A DNA stretch of 64,000 nt from Halapricum hydrolyticum (GCF_025517535.1 NZ_JAOPKC010000016.1:1-64000), one strand, 5' to 3'. Numbered from the stretch's first letter, positions 17,185 to 26,237 are shown. Notes: a model not told the origin generated them from the letters alone. Numbers and translations: made by a program.

Positions 17185-19125
17185 TCAGTTATCTTCGCCG
17201 AGGACGAGATCGGTCAGTCCCTCGTCTTCGAGGAGATCGAGCAGATTCTGGAGATCGAGCAGTTTGATGTCGTGGCTGGCCGCTCGGTCCCGGACCGAGT
17301 CGGGAACGTTCGCGGTCGTGACGACTGCAGCGGCGTCGGCCCGGTCGACGTTGTCGCGGTCGGTCACACAGCGGTCGATGGTCGACGCGTCGAGATCCCC
17401 GTCAGGACGGTGGACCGTCCAGATCAGCACGCGGAGGTCGATCAGCTGTCTGCGGATGGCCATCACGTCGTACTGGCCTCGCGACTGGGCGAAGATCGTC
17501 GTCTCCCAGCCGAGTTCGCTCCAGCACGCAGCGACGAACGTCCGGAACTCCCCGTCGTCCATCGCCCGGAGGTCCGCCTCGGCCGAGACTCGCCGGTCCG
17601 CGCCTCGATCCGGCGCTGTGTCGAGACGCTCCCACGCCTCACCGAAGCCACCGTCGTCGTGACGGCTCTCGCGCTCGGGTGTCGTCCGGTCGGCCGTCTT
17701 CGTGGTTACACCCGCGACGACGCCCCCGTTGTCTGTCGACGCACTGGCGTCAGTGCTCTCCGGCGGGCCTTCGCCCGGTCCGTCGTGGCCGCTCGACCCG
17801 GAATCGGGGTCGTTCCCGTCGTCGACTCCGACTGCCTCGCGTTCGATCAGCGCGCGCCGGTGGTCGATCTCGACGCGCCACGTCCGGAGCGTCTCTTCGC
17901 GGTCGGGGGCCAGTTCGGTGACGACGGTCAGGGCTTGCTGGAGGTGGTCGTCGGCCTGCGAGCAGGCTGACAGTGCCTGTTCGGTTCGGCCCCCCGCGTG
18001 GAGGCGCTCGGCGGCCGCGAGCAGCCGGTCGATGACGGCCGTCCGCGCGTCGACGATCTCGTCGACGACGTCCAGGATCCGCGCCCGGATCGAATCGGGA
18101 TCGCCCGCGAACGGTGCGCTCGGTCCCCAGGAAAGACCGATCCAGTCGCGATGCGCCGCCAGAGCGTCGGCCAGTCGCTCGGCGCGCCGTTCGGGATCGT
18201 CGATCGACCTGGCGTCCTCGAGTGTGGCAGTCGCGCGTTCGCGAGGTAGCCCTTCGAGTCGTGCTCGCTCGCGCTCGGCGGTTCCGATCTGTGCCTCGAG
18301 TTGCTCGTCCGGAGGCTGTTCGGCATCGATCGCCAGGGCCTGCTCGGCGGTATCCCGGGCGTCTTCGTGTGCCTCGCAGGCTGCCCGGAGTCGGCCTGCG
18401 GCCTCGTGGCGGTCGGCGCGACCGGCGTGTGCCTCGGCCAGCGCCGCGAGTGCGCGGCGCTGGATCGACCGGACGTCCGCGCGATACTCGTCGAACCCGG
18501 CGTGGACGAGCACTCGATCGCCGAGATCGAACGCGCGAACCCCCTCGCGTCCGGCAGCGATCATCGAGACGGCTTCCTCGGCCGCTTCGCGTGCGGCGTC
18601 CGGGTCGTCCTCGAGGTGTGCTCGCGCGGTCGTGAGTTGCTCTTCGATCCGGGCTGCGGACCGATCCGCCTGCGACCATGCCTCCCGTGCTTCTTCCAGA
18701 TACGCGACGACCGGATCGAGGTCGCCGCCGGCAGGCATCGACCACTGCTCGCCCGCCTCGGTGCGCACGACCAGCCGCTCGCGCAACAGGCCGCGATCGG
18801 TCGCGACCCGCGTAACGGTCGAGAACGGGATCGGGACGACCCGATCGCCGCCCTCGTCCGCGCCGCCAATCGCGATCACGACACGCAGATCGGTGATCGC
18901 GACGACCGTCCGACACCCCCTGGCCGGCTTGTACGTCTCGCTGACCCCGTCACGCTCGACTGTCACGCCACCCCGCTTTGCGTGCATGACGAACGCGACT
19001 TCCTCCCGCTCGCCGAGGTACGACGACAGCGGCCCCTCCGCGAGGTATTGCGGACCCAGTCGCTCGTCGACCCGCTCGTTCGAGCCCGGGTGTTCTCCTC
19101 CCTCCAGTTCGATGATCTCGGCCAT
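17185..19125 (-). CDS. Mrr-fold (restriction-endonuclease-like) protein with PH-like N-terminus
   Basis: A 646-aa protein. Residues about 25-150 form a PH-like beta domain (YLGEREEVAFVMHAKRGG onward). Residues 150-410 are long Ala/Arg/Glu-rich helices, probably coiled coil. A low-complexity linker spans 420-515. The last 120 residues fit the Mrr nuclease fold (FRTFVAACWSELGWETT, QYDVMAIRR, AAVVTTANVP). The Asp of the catalytic core is present, but the usual Q/E-x-K is replaced by W-T-V, so nuclease activity is doubtful. No methylase or helicase lies nearby. It may be a membrane- or DNA-binding housekeeping protein rather than a defence enzyme. Confidence 0.75.
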   Translation of the reverse strand: MAEIIELEGGEHPGSNERVDERLGPQYLAEGPLSSYLGEREEVAFVMHAKRGGVTVERDGVSETYKPARGCRTVVAITDLRVVIAIGGADEGGDRVVPIPFSTVTRVATDRGLLRERLVVRTEAGEQWSMPAGGDLDPVVAYLEEAREAWSQADRSAARIEEQLTTARAHLEDDPDAAREAAEEAVSMIAAGREGVRAFDLGDRVLVHAGFDEYRADVRSIQRRALAALAEAHAGRADRHEAAGRLRAACEAHEDARDTAEQALAIDAEQPPDEQLEAQIGTAERERARLEGLPRERATATLEDARSIDDPERRAERLADALAAHRDWIGLSWGPSAPFAGDPDSIRARILDVVDEIVDARTAVIDRLLAAAERLHAGGRTEQALSACSQADDHLQQALTVVTELAPDREETLRTWRVEIDHRRALIEREAVGVDDGNDPDSGSSGHDGPGEGPPESTDASASTDNGGVVAGVTTKTADRTTPERESRHDDGGFGEAWERLDTAPDRGADRRVSAEADLRAMDDGEFRTFVAACWSELGWETTIFAQSRGQYDVMAIRRQLIDLRVLIWTVHRPDGDLDASTIDRCVTDRDNVDRADAAAVVTTANVPDSVRDRAASHDIKLLDLQNLLDLLEDEGLTDLVLGEDN

Positions 19126-19219
19126 CGTCGGCCCGTACCTGTACTAGCCGGCCGACGTATTATCTAACAATTGTAAAATATCAAAAATATATATGTAGAA
19201 AAATACAAAGGCAGGGGTG

Positions 19220-19810
19220 TCACTGTTCGGTCGGTCGAAGTTCCAGTACGACGAGCCGCTCGAAGGGGTGGGATTCGTCGGCGACCTCTCTGGCCGACAG
19301 TCCGCCGGCCGCAGCACGCTTTCGTACGGCCTCGATGTCCGTGAGCGAGCTCACGAGCAAGAGCACGACGCCGTCCGCGGCGAGGACGCGGCGGACGGTC
19401 TCGAGGAACGGATCGACCACGGCGCGACCGTCCTCGCCGCCGGAGAGCGCCCGTTCCATCCAGTCGTCGAACTCGTGTTCCGGTGGCGTCGGGAGATACG
19501 GCGGATTGAACGCCACGAGGTCGAAGACACCGTCCCGAAACGGCTCGACGAGATTCGCCCGGACGACCGGGAGTCCGGCCTCGTGCGCCTCGCGGCAGGC
19601 CATCGGGTTGATGTCCGTCGTGACGACGTCGGCCCCCGTCTTCGCGAGCGCGGTCGCAACGTAGCCCGACCCCGTTCCCACTTCGAGTACCAGGTCGCCT
19701 TCGCCGACGTACTCGCGGGCCGTCTCGGCGAGCAGGTGGGAATCCTCGGCCGGTTCGTACACCTGGTCGAGATCGCGCTGTCTGGCCAGTTCGGGCCGGT
19801 CGTCGCTCAT
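19220..19810 (-). CDS. HemK2/MTQ2-type protein glutamine N5-methyltransferase
   Basis: SAM-dependent methyltransferase of 196 aa. The SAM site is EVGTGSGYVA, and the glutamine-methylation motif is NPPYLP. This family methylates the GGQ glutamine of the release factor. It is the last gene of a string of four overlapping or abutting genes: DUF655, ksgA, mscS-like, then this. Its ATG overlaps the end of the channel gene (ATGA). The 90-bp AT-rich gap downstream, 19126-19219, carries the promoter of the Mrr-fold gene. Confidence 0.9.
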   Translation of the reverse strand: MSDDRPELARQRDLDQVYEPAEDSHLLAETAREYVGEGDLVLEVGTGSGYVATALAKTGADVVTTDINPMACREAHEAGLPVVRANLVEPFRDGVFDLVAFNPPYLPTPPEHEFDDWMERALSGGEDGRAVVDPFLETVRRVLAADGVVLLLVSSLTDIEAVRKRAAAGGLSAREVADESHPFERLVVLELRPTEQ

Positions 19811-20988
19811 CGATCCTGGTCTTCGTCCGGAGATCCCCTCGGCGTTTCGCTTTGGACCTGCAGGCCGGGCGGTCGTCCGCCGAGCGTCCGCTGGGGGAAG
19901 GGGATGGTGATCCCCTCTCGTTCGAACGCCTGCTTGACCGCCGCGACGACGGCCGTCTGTGCCGCCCAGCGTCGCCGTGCCGTCGGTTCGTCGATCCAGA
20001 ACCGCAACTCCAGGACGACCGCCGAGTCGCCGAACCCGGTCAGGAGCGCCCGGGGCTGTGGATGCGTGCGGATCTCCTCGCGGCCGAGGTCACGCATCGT
20101 CTCGGTGGCCAGTTCGCGGGCGCGTTCGACGTCGTCGTCGTAGTCGACGCCGACTTCCACGTCGACGCGCAACCGCCCGCGCCGGGAGCGGTTGACCAGT
20201 CCCGTCGCCGTCACCACGTCGTTGGGGATCGTGACGAATTCGCCGCTGAACGTGCGTATCTCGGTGTTGAACACCGACACGTCGGTGACGATCCCTTCCC
20301 GATCGTCGATCGCGACCCAGTCGCCGATGTCGAACGGTCGACCGAACAGCAGAACGAACCCCGCCAGAACCGACGACAGCGTCTGGCGGGCTGCCAGGCC
20401 GATCACGACGCTCAGGAACCCGGCCCCGAGCAGGATGTCCGAGGGATCGATCCCCCAGACTGCCAGCCCGACGACGATCGCCAGCGAGTACAGGACCAGC
20501 TGCAGGACGTGGTAGGTCACCTCGTGCTGGTGGCGCGAGAAGGCGTCGTGTTCCTCGAAGAGCAGTCCGGTCACGCGCTTGGCGAACACCGTCGCACCCC
20601 AGGCCCCGACCAGCAGAAACACCGACACCAGCCCGCGGACGATCGTCATGGGAGCCGGATCGAGGACCTCGGAGATGGCTGTCGCTTCCGCGGTTGCCTC
20701 CCAGATCGTGAGCACGGCGACGATCGCACTTCCGGAGAGGGCGACGATCAGTGCCGCCTGCACCGCTTCCAGCAGGGTCCCGCGAGGATCGTAGTGCGTC
20801 CGGAGCCAGCGACCAGTCTGGCGGATCGCCCAGCTGCCCGCGAGCACACCAACGAGCACCGCGAGCGTCCCCAGCCATCGCCCGGTCGGCGTCGCGAACA
20901 GCTGGCCGACGATCGGAAGTTCGATAACTAATACCGACCGGCTGACTGAAGGAGCAGTCGCTGAGAGCGTGACGACCGCACCGGTCAC
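19807..20988 (-). CDS. MscS-family mechanosensitive channel
   Basis: Small-conductance mechanosensitive channel of 393 aa with about five TM helices in the first 190 residues. The MscS pore/beta domain follows (GFLSVVIGLAARQTLSSVLAG, then RPFDIGDWVAIDDREGIVTD). It opens under hypo-osmotic stress. It overlaps both neighbours by four bases, which puts it in the ksgA operon. That position is unusual for a channel and may reflect insertion into the conserved ksgA-mtq2 pair. Confidence 0.92.
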   Translation of the reverse strand: MTGAVVTLSATAPSVSRSVLVIELPIVGQLFATPTGRWLGTLAVLVGVLAGSWAIRQTGRWLRTHYDPRGTLLEAVQAALIVALSGSAIVAVLTIWEATAEATAISEVLDPAPMTIVRGLVSVFLLVGAWGATVFAKRVTGLLFEEHDAFSRHQHEVTYHVLQLVLYSLAIVVGLAVWGIDPSDILLGAGFLSVVIGLAARQTLSSVLAGFVLLFGRPFDIGDWVAIDDREGIVTDVSVFNTEIRTFSGEFVTIPNDVVTATGLVNRSRRGRLRVDVEVGVDYDDDVERARELATETMRDLGREEIRTHPQPRALLTGFGDSAVVLELRFWIDEPTARRRWAAQTAVVAAVKQAFEREGITIPFPQRTLGGRPPGLQVQSETPRGSPDEDQDR

Positions 20989-21830
20989 GGATCGCCCACC
21001 TCGACCGCGAGCCGCGCCAGCTTCGCGAACTCCGCCGGGGTCACGTCCCCGGCTCGCTTGCTCATGAGGTCCTCGTCGGCGGCGTCGACGACCGCCTCTG
21101 GATCCCCCAGCCCGGAGATGTGCGCCGTGTTTCGGATCGCATTGCGCATCGTCTTGCGACGCTGGGTGAAGATCGCCTTCACGAGATCCATGAACACCGC
21201 GTCACTTGGCACTTCGTACTCCGGCTCGCGCGGCGTCGTCCGGACGATCGCGCTCTCGACGGCCGGCGGTGGCCTGAACGCCTCCTTCGGCACGGGTTCG
21301 ACCACCTCGACGTCGGCGTAGTGGCCTGCCGTCACTGACAGTCGGCCGTAGTCGTCGGATCCCGGCTCGGCGGCCATCCGGTCGGCGAACTCCCGCTGGA
21401 ACATCAACACGAGGGGCACACCCCGTGGCAGCAGCCGGAACGTGATCTCGCTGGAGATCCCGTAGGGGAGATTCGATATCGACGCGGTGAACTCGGGCAA
21501 CTCGACCTCGAGGGCGTCGCCCTCCAGGACGGTCAGCCGTCCGGCGTCGATCTCGTCGGCAAACTCCTCGCGGAGAAAGGCCGCCAGACCGGGGTCGCGC
21601 TCGACAGCCGTGACGTGGTCGGCAACCGCGAGCAGCCGGTCCGTGAGTGCGCCGGTTCCGGCCCCGACCTCCAGGACGTGGCGCAGATCCGCGCCGGCCT
21701 CGGTCGCGTAGGTCGGGACGCGATCGAGCACGCGGTCGTCGATCAGGAAGTGCTGATCGCGTCCCGGATTCCCTCCGACACCGGCACGGGCTAACAGTGT
21801 GTCGGGATCGCGGAAGTCAGTGTCGTCCAT
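20985..21830 (-). CDS. rsmA: rRNA adenine dimethyltransferase KsgA/Dim1
   Basis: Dimethylates two adenosines in the 3' helix of 16S rRNA during small-subunit assembly. 281 aa. The SAM motif is LEVGAGTGALT, the catalytic SNLPYG is present, and the N-terminus has DQHFLID. I chose the internal ATG (MDDTDFRDPDTL), one base after the DUF655 stop; the longer reading would overlap that gene. Confidence 0.95.
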   Translation of the reverse strand: MDDTDFRDPDTLLARAGVGGNPGRDQHFLIDDRVLDRVPTYATEAGADLRHVLEVGAGTGALTDRLLAVADHVTAVERDPGLAAFLREEFADEIDAGRLTVLEGDALEVELPEFTASISNLPYGISSEITFRLLPRGVPLVLMFQREFADRMAAEPGSDDYGRLSVTAGHYADVEVVEPVPKEAFRPPPAVESAIVRTTPREPEYEVPSDAVFMDLVKAIFTQRRKTMRNAIRNTAHISGLGDPEAVVDAADEDLMSKRAGDVTPAEFAKLARLAVEVGDP

Positions 21831-21831
21831 C

Positions 21832-22407
21832 TTACTCGTCGCGCCGGGCGAATATCCGGTACTTGAGGTCACTCTCTTCGATCTCTTCGAGAATACGTTC
21901 GACGAGTACGTCTTTCGGATCGTGGAGACCGTTGACCCGCGCCTCGATGTCCTCGAAGTTCGCGAACGGGCGGCGCTTGCGCGCTTCGAGGACGTTGTTT
22001 CGCAGTTTCTTGCCGATCCCGGGCAGGAGATTCAGCGCGTGCAGCCGCGTCGTGATCGGCTGCGCCTCGTTGTAGAACTCGACGAAACGGTCTTCGTCCG
22101 CGTCGACGATGTCCTCGATCGCGTACTCCAGCTCGGACCGCGCGCCGCCCGAGAGGTCCTCGTAGTCGATCCCTCGGGCGCGCTCGACATCGTCGCCGCG
22201 CTCGACCGACACGCGATCGCCGATCGAAACGTCGGCGTCCTCGGTGAGCACGAGCTCGAACAGACGGAACTCCTCGACGGAGACGGCGTACGCCAGCGGC
22301 TCTTTCTCGTACTGGGGCCGCTCGTCGTCCGAGCGCCCGTGGGGCAGGAAATCGAGGACGACTGCCGTGGGGGCACTCGACTCGTCGTCGCGGTGGCCGG
22401 TAGTCAT
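21832..22407 (-). CDS. DUF655 family nucleic-acid-binding protein
   Basis: A 191-aa archaeal protein of the DUF655 family. The N-terminal part is OB-like (AVVLDFLPHGR and following). A helix-hairpin-helix region follows at about 130-160 (LNLLPGIGKKLRNNVLEARK). The conserved archaeal neighbourhood L21e-RpoF-DUF655-KsgA suggests a link to ribosome or RNA metabolism. Here it is separated from rpoF by an M14/RimK gene pair. Exact role unknown. Confidence 0.92.
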   Translation of the reverse strand: MTTGHRDDESSAPTAVVLDFLPHGRSDDERPQYEKEPLAYAVSVEEFRLFELVLTEDADVSIGDRVSVERGDDVERARGIDYEDLSGGARSELEYAIEDIVDADEDRFVEFYNEAQPITTRLHALNLLPGIGKKLRNNVLEARKRRPFANFEDIEARVNGLHDPKDVLVERILEEIEESDLKYRIFARRDE

Positions 22408-22448
22408 ATCCAGTCTGTACGGTGACAGTGTACTTAAAAGCCAGCGAG

Positions 22449-23453
22449 TCACGTCTCGCCGTACTCGATGGCCCCCCTGGTTCGCTCGTCGACTTTCACG
22501 ATGTGACACAGCGGATTTCCGGGGTAGACGACGGGGTTCTCCAGGACGCCGATCAGCACCCCGTCGAACGGTGCGTCTACCGCCGTCGTGGTCGTCTTGA
22601 AGGGGTTGGCGATGGTCGCGATGCGCTCGCCTTCCTCGACGAAGGCCCCGCGTTCGACGTGGACGTCTACCAGCCCGCCCGCGTCGGCCCGCAGCCAGGT
22701 CTTCTCGTCGGCTGCTTCGACGACCGTCCGCCAGCCCGGCCAGTCGACGTGTTCGCTTTGCAGGAGGCCGAACTCCGCGAAGACCGATCGAATGCCGTCG
22801 AGCGCCCGGTCGATGAGCGATCGCTGGAAGCGGTGTGCCTCGCCCATCTCGACGGTGACCGTCGACGTCCCGGCAGCCGTCGCCTCGCGGCGGAGCGTCC
22901 CCTCGGCACCCTCGCTGTCGATGACGACGTTCGAGGCGAAGGCCCTGGCGACCCGCTCGACAGTCTCGTCGCTCATGTCTGCCCGGACGTGCAGCATGTT
23001 CGACCGCCCGCGAGTCGAGGTGTGCAGGTCGATCCCCAGGTCGGCGGGCGCGACGAAGTTCTCGAAGATCCGCGCAGCCATCCGCTGGGCACCCGTCCCG
23101 GTCCGGTCGCCGGGAAACGCCCGGTTGAGGTCGCGGTCGTAGACCGGCAGGTATCGCTGCTGAGCGATGAAACCAGGAACGTTGAGGATCGGCAGGCAAA
23201 CGAGCCGGCCACAGAGGTCGGAGTGGTCCCACTCGTGGGCGACCTCGCGGACGACCTCGATGCCGTTGAGTTCGTCGCCGTGCGTGGCCGCCGTGATGAC
23301 GACCGTCGGTCCCGTCCGCTCGCCGACCACGACCGTCACGGGCATCTTGACCGGATCGCCGAGGTAGGTCTCGGTGACCGTGTACCGGACGTTCTGGGTC
23401 TCCCCGGGATCGACCCGCCCACCGTCGTAGGTGAACGGCGCTGGCTGCTCCAT
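22449..23453 (-). CDS. Succinylglutamate desuccinylase/aspartoacylase-like M14 protein
   Basis: Zinc deacylase/carboxypeptidase-fold protein of 334 aa. Zinc and catalytic motifs are THGDELNG (H and E ligands), the NRAFPGD loop, DLHTSTRGRSN (H ligand) and a later E in TVEMGEAHRF. The C-terminal beta domain ends with ERTRGAIEYG. It diverges from a RimK-retropepsin fusion gene only 158 bp away. In bacteria, RimK-like ligases, such proteases and AstE/aspartoacylase-like enzymes recur together, so the pair probably handles an amide-linked Glu/Asp modification. Substrate unknown. Confidence 0.88.
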   Translation of the reverse strand: MEQPAPFTYDGGRVDPGETQNVRYTVTETYLGDPVKMPVTVVVGERTGPTVVITAATHGDELNGIEVVREVAHEWDHSDLCGRLVCLPILNVPGFIAQQRYLPVYDRDLNRAFPGDRTGTGAQRMAARIFENFVAPADLGIDLHTSTRGRSNMLHVRADMSDETVERVARAFASNVVIDSEGAEGTLRREATAAGTSTVTVEMGEAHRFQRSLIDRALDGIRSVFAEFGLLQSEHVDWPGWRTVVEAADEKTWLRADAGGLVDVHVERGAFVEEGERIATIANPFKTTTTAVDAPFDGVLIGVLENPVVYPGNPLCHIVKVDERTRGAIEYGET

Positions 23454-23611
23454 ACTGCTCGGACGTGTGGGACGGTAAAACGTGTGACGGCCAGCTGACT
23501 GCGACGGTCGGCAGTGCTCCGTGCCGCCGTCGACTGTCGACGCGAGCCGCGTGTCCGCACCGGAAGACAGTCGCCCGAGAGTTCTTCACCGTCGACCTCG
23601 CATCTCCGTCT

Positions 23612-24973
23612 ATGACCACGTCGACACCCGTCACCGTCGGGGTTCTCAGCCTGCATAACAGCAAGGAGACCAAGGCGATCTGCAACGCCATCGAGGCACT
23701 GGGTCACGAACCTGCGTGGCTCCGCCGGGAGAACCTGGTGATCGACGTCACGGACGGCGACATGACGCTCCAGCCGGACGTCGACGTCGTCGTCAACCGC
23801 CTGCTGCTCTCGAAGTCGACCGAGCCCTGCGAGGAACTCGGCCTGGCCCGCACGCTCGCACACCTTCGCCCGACGCTGAACGGCCCCGCTGCGACGCTGA
23901 CCGCGGTGCACAAGGTCGCGACGGCCGCGGCACTGGTGGAGGCGGACGTGCCCGTCCCGGACGCGCTGATGGCGCTGGAATCGGAGCGACTCAACGCCTG
24001 GCTGACCGCCGGCGACACCGAGGCCGTCTACAAGACCGCCATCGGGACGAACGGCGGCGGGACCTGGAAGGTCGGGCCCGGTGAACGCGTCAACGCCCGC
24101 GTCGGCAACCGTTACGCGTTCCTCCAGTCACTGATCGAACGCGAGGGCGAGCGAGCGCGCGACCTCCGGGTGTACATCGTCGGCGACCAGATCGTCGGTT
24201 CGATGTTCCGGTACGCGCCCGACAACGACTGGCGCACCAACGTCGCCCTCGGCGGCGACGTCGCCGACGCCAGCGACGAGGTCCCGGAGTCGGCTCTCGA
24301 CATCGCCCGCCGGGCCACCGACGCTGTCGGCCTGGATTACGCCGGCGTCGATCTCGTCGAGAGCGACGACGGCTGGCTGGTGCTGGAAGTCAACCCGACC
24401 GCAGGGTTCAAGGGCCTCTACGAGGCGACCGGGCGCAGCCCCGCACCGTACATCGCCGCCCACGCCATCGAGTCGGCCGGCGGCACCGTCGACGCCGACC
24501 GCGTCGCCGAGCTGGCGACGGTCCTCGACGACTCGGTGCCGACGTGTCGGCCCAGCACTGCCCCGACCAGTGCTCCCGAGCGAGAGACTATCGGCTACAT
24601 CGAGGAGGTCATCGTCAGCGGGACCAGCGGCTCGACGGCCGCCCTCGCCAAGTCCGACACTGGCGCCACCCGGACCAGCATCGATACCGGTCTCGCGGCC
24701 GACATCGGGGCCGGCCCGATCAAGTCCATCACGAAGGTCAAGTCCGGCAGCCAGAAAGTATCGAAGAGCCGGCCGGTCATCGACCTCGTCGTCGCCGTCG
24801 GCGGGAGCCGCCACACCGTCACCGCCAGCGTCGAGGACCGCAGCCACATGCAGTATCCCGTGTTGCTCGGCCGTGACATCCTCCAGCACTACCGCGTCGA
24901 CGTCTCTCGCCGGACCGACGCGGACGGCGAAGACGAGGACAACGAAGAAGAAGAGGCGGGCGCCGAGGAGTGA
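23612..24973 (+). CDS. RimK-type ATP-grasp ligase fused to RimB-like aspartyl protease domain
   Basis: A 453-aa two-domain protein. Residues about 5-300 are a RimK-like ATP-grasp amide ligase (KTAIGTNGGGTWKVG, then LVLEVNPTAGFKG for metal/ATP binding). Residues about 330-430 are a retropepsin-like domain (PF05618-type, historically 'ATP-dependent zinc protease') with the active-site motif DTGATRTSID and LLGRDIL. The tail is acidic. The start MTTSTPVT follows the divergent promoter shared with the M14 gene. It probably adds Glu-like residues to a protein or cofactor, with the protease trimming the product. Ribosomal S6 is not the expected archaeal target. Confidence 0.88.
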   Translation: MTTSTPVTVGVLSLHNSKETKAICNAIEALGHEPAWLRRENLVIDVTDGDMTLQPDVDVVVNRLLLSKSTEPCEELGLARTLAHLRPTLNGPAATLTAVHKVATAAALVEADVPVPDALMALESERLNAWLTAGDTEAVYKTAIGTNGGGTWKVGPGERVNARVGNRYAFLQSLIEREGERARDLRVYIVGDQIVGSMFRYAPDNDWRTNVALGGDVADASDEVPESALDIARRATDAVGLDYAGVDLVESDDGWLVLEVNPTAGFKGLYEATGRSPAPYIAAHAIESAGGTVDADRVAELATVLDDSVPTCRPSTAPTSAPERETIGYIEEVIVSGTSGSTAALAKSDTGATRTSIDTGLAADIGAGPIKSITKVKSGSQKVSKSRPVIDLVVAVGGSRHTVTASVEDRSHMQYPVLLGRDILQHYRVDVSRRTDADGEDEDNEEEEAGAEE

Positions 24974-25003
24974 CAGTCGACGCTCGCGAGAGCCGAATCC
25001 GTA

Positions 25004-25360
25004 TCAGGCGTACTTGGCGACGACGTTGAGAATGTCGTCGAGTTCCTCGCCCGACAGCGAATACCGTTCCTGAGCGAAGACGGCCCGCAGTTCGTCCCGG
25101 TCCTGGGGCAGAAGGTTAGCGATCTTGTAGGCGGTGGCCTCGTCGACTTTCTCCAAGTCCTGCAGTTCGGCGACGAACTCCTCGGACTCCTCGACGTCCA
25201 GGACCGCAAAGCGGTTGACGTGCTCGACGGCGCGCGTGAGTTCGTAGCGCATCTCCCGGTCCTCGTCGAGCGCGCGCTCGCGTTCGATGTCCTCGAGGAT
25301 GTCCTTGGCCTCGGCGAGAGTCAGGTACTCCTCCTCGAGCTTCTCCTTGAATATGGTCAT
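25004..25360 (-). CDS. rpoF: RNA polymerase subunit Rpo4/RpoF
   Basis: Rpb4 homologue of 118 aa that forms the stalk with Rpo7. It has the N-terminal MTIFKEKLEEEYLTLAEAK and the C-terminal helical HRDC-like region (ANLLPQDRDELRAVFAQER). It lies 3 bp downstream of rpl21e, the standard archaeal arrangement. Confidence 0.95.
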   Translation of the reverse strand: MTIFKEKLEEEYLTLAEAKDILEDIERERALDEDREMRYELTRAVEHVNRFAVLDVEESEEFVAELQDLEKVDEATAYKIANLLPQDRDELRAVFAQERYSLSGEELDDILNVVAKYA

Positions 25361-25363
25361 CGC

Positions 25364-25654
25364 TTACTCCTGTCGCCGGAGGTGCGCGGCCTTGACGATC
25401 AGCGTCTTCTCGACGCCGCCGTCTTCGATCTGGACCTTGTAGGCTTTCCCCTGCGTGCCGACGACCGTGCCGGTGTGGCCGTTGAAGCGCGGGTGGAACC
25501 GGCCGTCGTCGACGCTGGGATCGATCGCCAGGTGGACAGTGTCGCCGTCCTCGAACTGCTGGACGGCGCGCTGTGGCGGCGACGCTCCCCGATCCCGCGG
25601 GTCGTTCTTGAGCTTGTTCCGTGTTCCCTTGAGTGGACCGTTCGAACTGGGCAT
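25364..25654 (-). CDS. rpl21e: 50S ribosomal protein L21e
   Basis: Archaeal/eukaryotic-type large-subunit protein of 96 aa. MPSSNGPLKGTRNKLKNDPR is the L21e N-terminus, and HPRFNGHTGTVVG the conserved KOW-like loop. The start is the ATG at this conserved N-terminus, not the upstream in-frame codon. It forms an operon with rpoF. Confidence 0.96.
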   Translation of the reverse strand: MPSSNGPLKGTRNKLKNDPRDRGASPPQRAVQQFEDGDTVHLAIDPSVDDGRFHPRFNGHTGTVVGTQGKAYKVQIEDGGVEKTLIVKAAHLRRQE

Positions 25655-25747
25655 TCTTGCCGTCCGGTAGTCCGGTCGGGCATATAAAACGTGCGTTCCG
25701 CTACCGTCGTGGCTCGGCGTGACACGCGAGCCGCGACCCAAAACAGC

Positions 25748-26014
25748 CTAGACGCGACCGACGTTCTCGACGGAGACGCTCTCGACGTCCTCGACCTCGC
25801 TGAAGGCCTCTTCGACGGACTCGGTGCCGCCGGACTCGTCGGGAACGATCACAGTCGGCAGTAGCGCAACCAGGCCAAAGGCGACCTCGTCACGCTCGAA
25901 GCCGTTGATCTTCGCACCCTCGGGGAGGGCCTGTTCGAGACGGTCCTGGAGCGCGTCCAGGTCGACGTCCGGACTGTTCGGCATGACCTTGATCTTGGCA
26001 GCGACTTTTCCCAT
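25748..26014 (-). CDS. ef1b: Translation elongation factor 1-beta (aEF-1beta)
   Basis: Guanine-nucleotide exchange factor for aEF-1alpha, 88 aa. It has the ferredoxin-like C-terminal GEF fold: MGKVAAKIKVMPNSPDVDL at the N-terminus, and GLVALLPTVIVPDE. It starts two bases after the small zinc-finger gene's stop, so the pair is one transcript. Confidence 0.95.
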   Translation of the reverse strand: MGKVAAKIKVMPNSPDVDLDALQDRLEQALPEGAKINGFERDEVAFGLVALLPTVIVPDESGGTESVEEAFSEVEDVESVSVENVGRV

Positions 26015-26016
26015 GG

Positions 26017-26196
26017 TTATGGTCCCGTGAACCCGCAATCGGGGCACTCATAGAGGTTGCTCTGCTTGCGGCACTTCGCGCAGCGGTAGATCTGGTGTCC
26101 GCATTCGGGACACTTGAACGCGGCGGCGTTCGTGCCGGAGACGTTGATCCCACACGAGATGCACTTTTGACGCCGCTTTTGGTGGCTCTCGCTCAT
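26017..26196 (-). CDS. Small four-CxxC zinc-finger protein (HVO_2753 family)
   Basis: A 59-aa micro-protein with four CPxCG-like knuckles: CISCG, CPECG, CAKC and CPDCG. In Haloferax volcanii the homologue HVO_2753 is a structured zinc micro-protein linked to swarming and biofilm formation. It precedes aEF-1beta, a conserved archaeal pairing that suggests a translation-related role. The start is MSESHQKRRQ; in-frame upstream codons have no support. Confidence 0.9.
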   Translation of the reverse strand: MSESHQKRRQKCISCGINVSGTNAAAFKCPECGHQIYRCAKCRKQSNLYECPDCGFTGP

Positions 26197-26237
26197 CCGT
26201 ACACGTTCTTTCACATCGCGGCTTTTAACGGTTGCTA

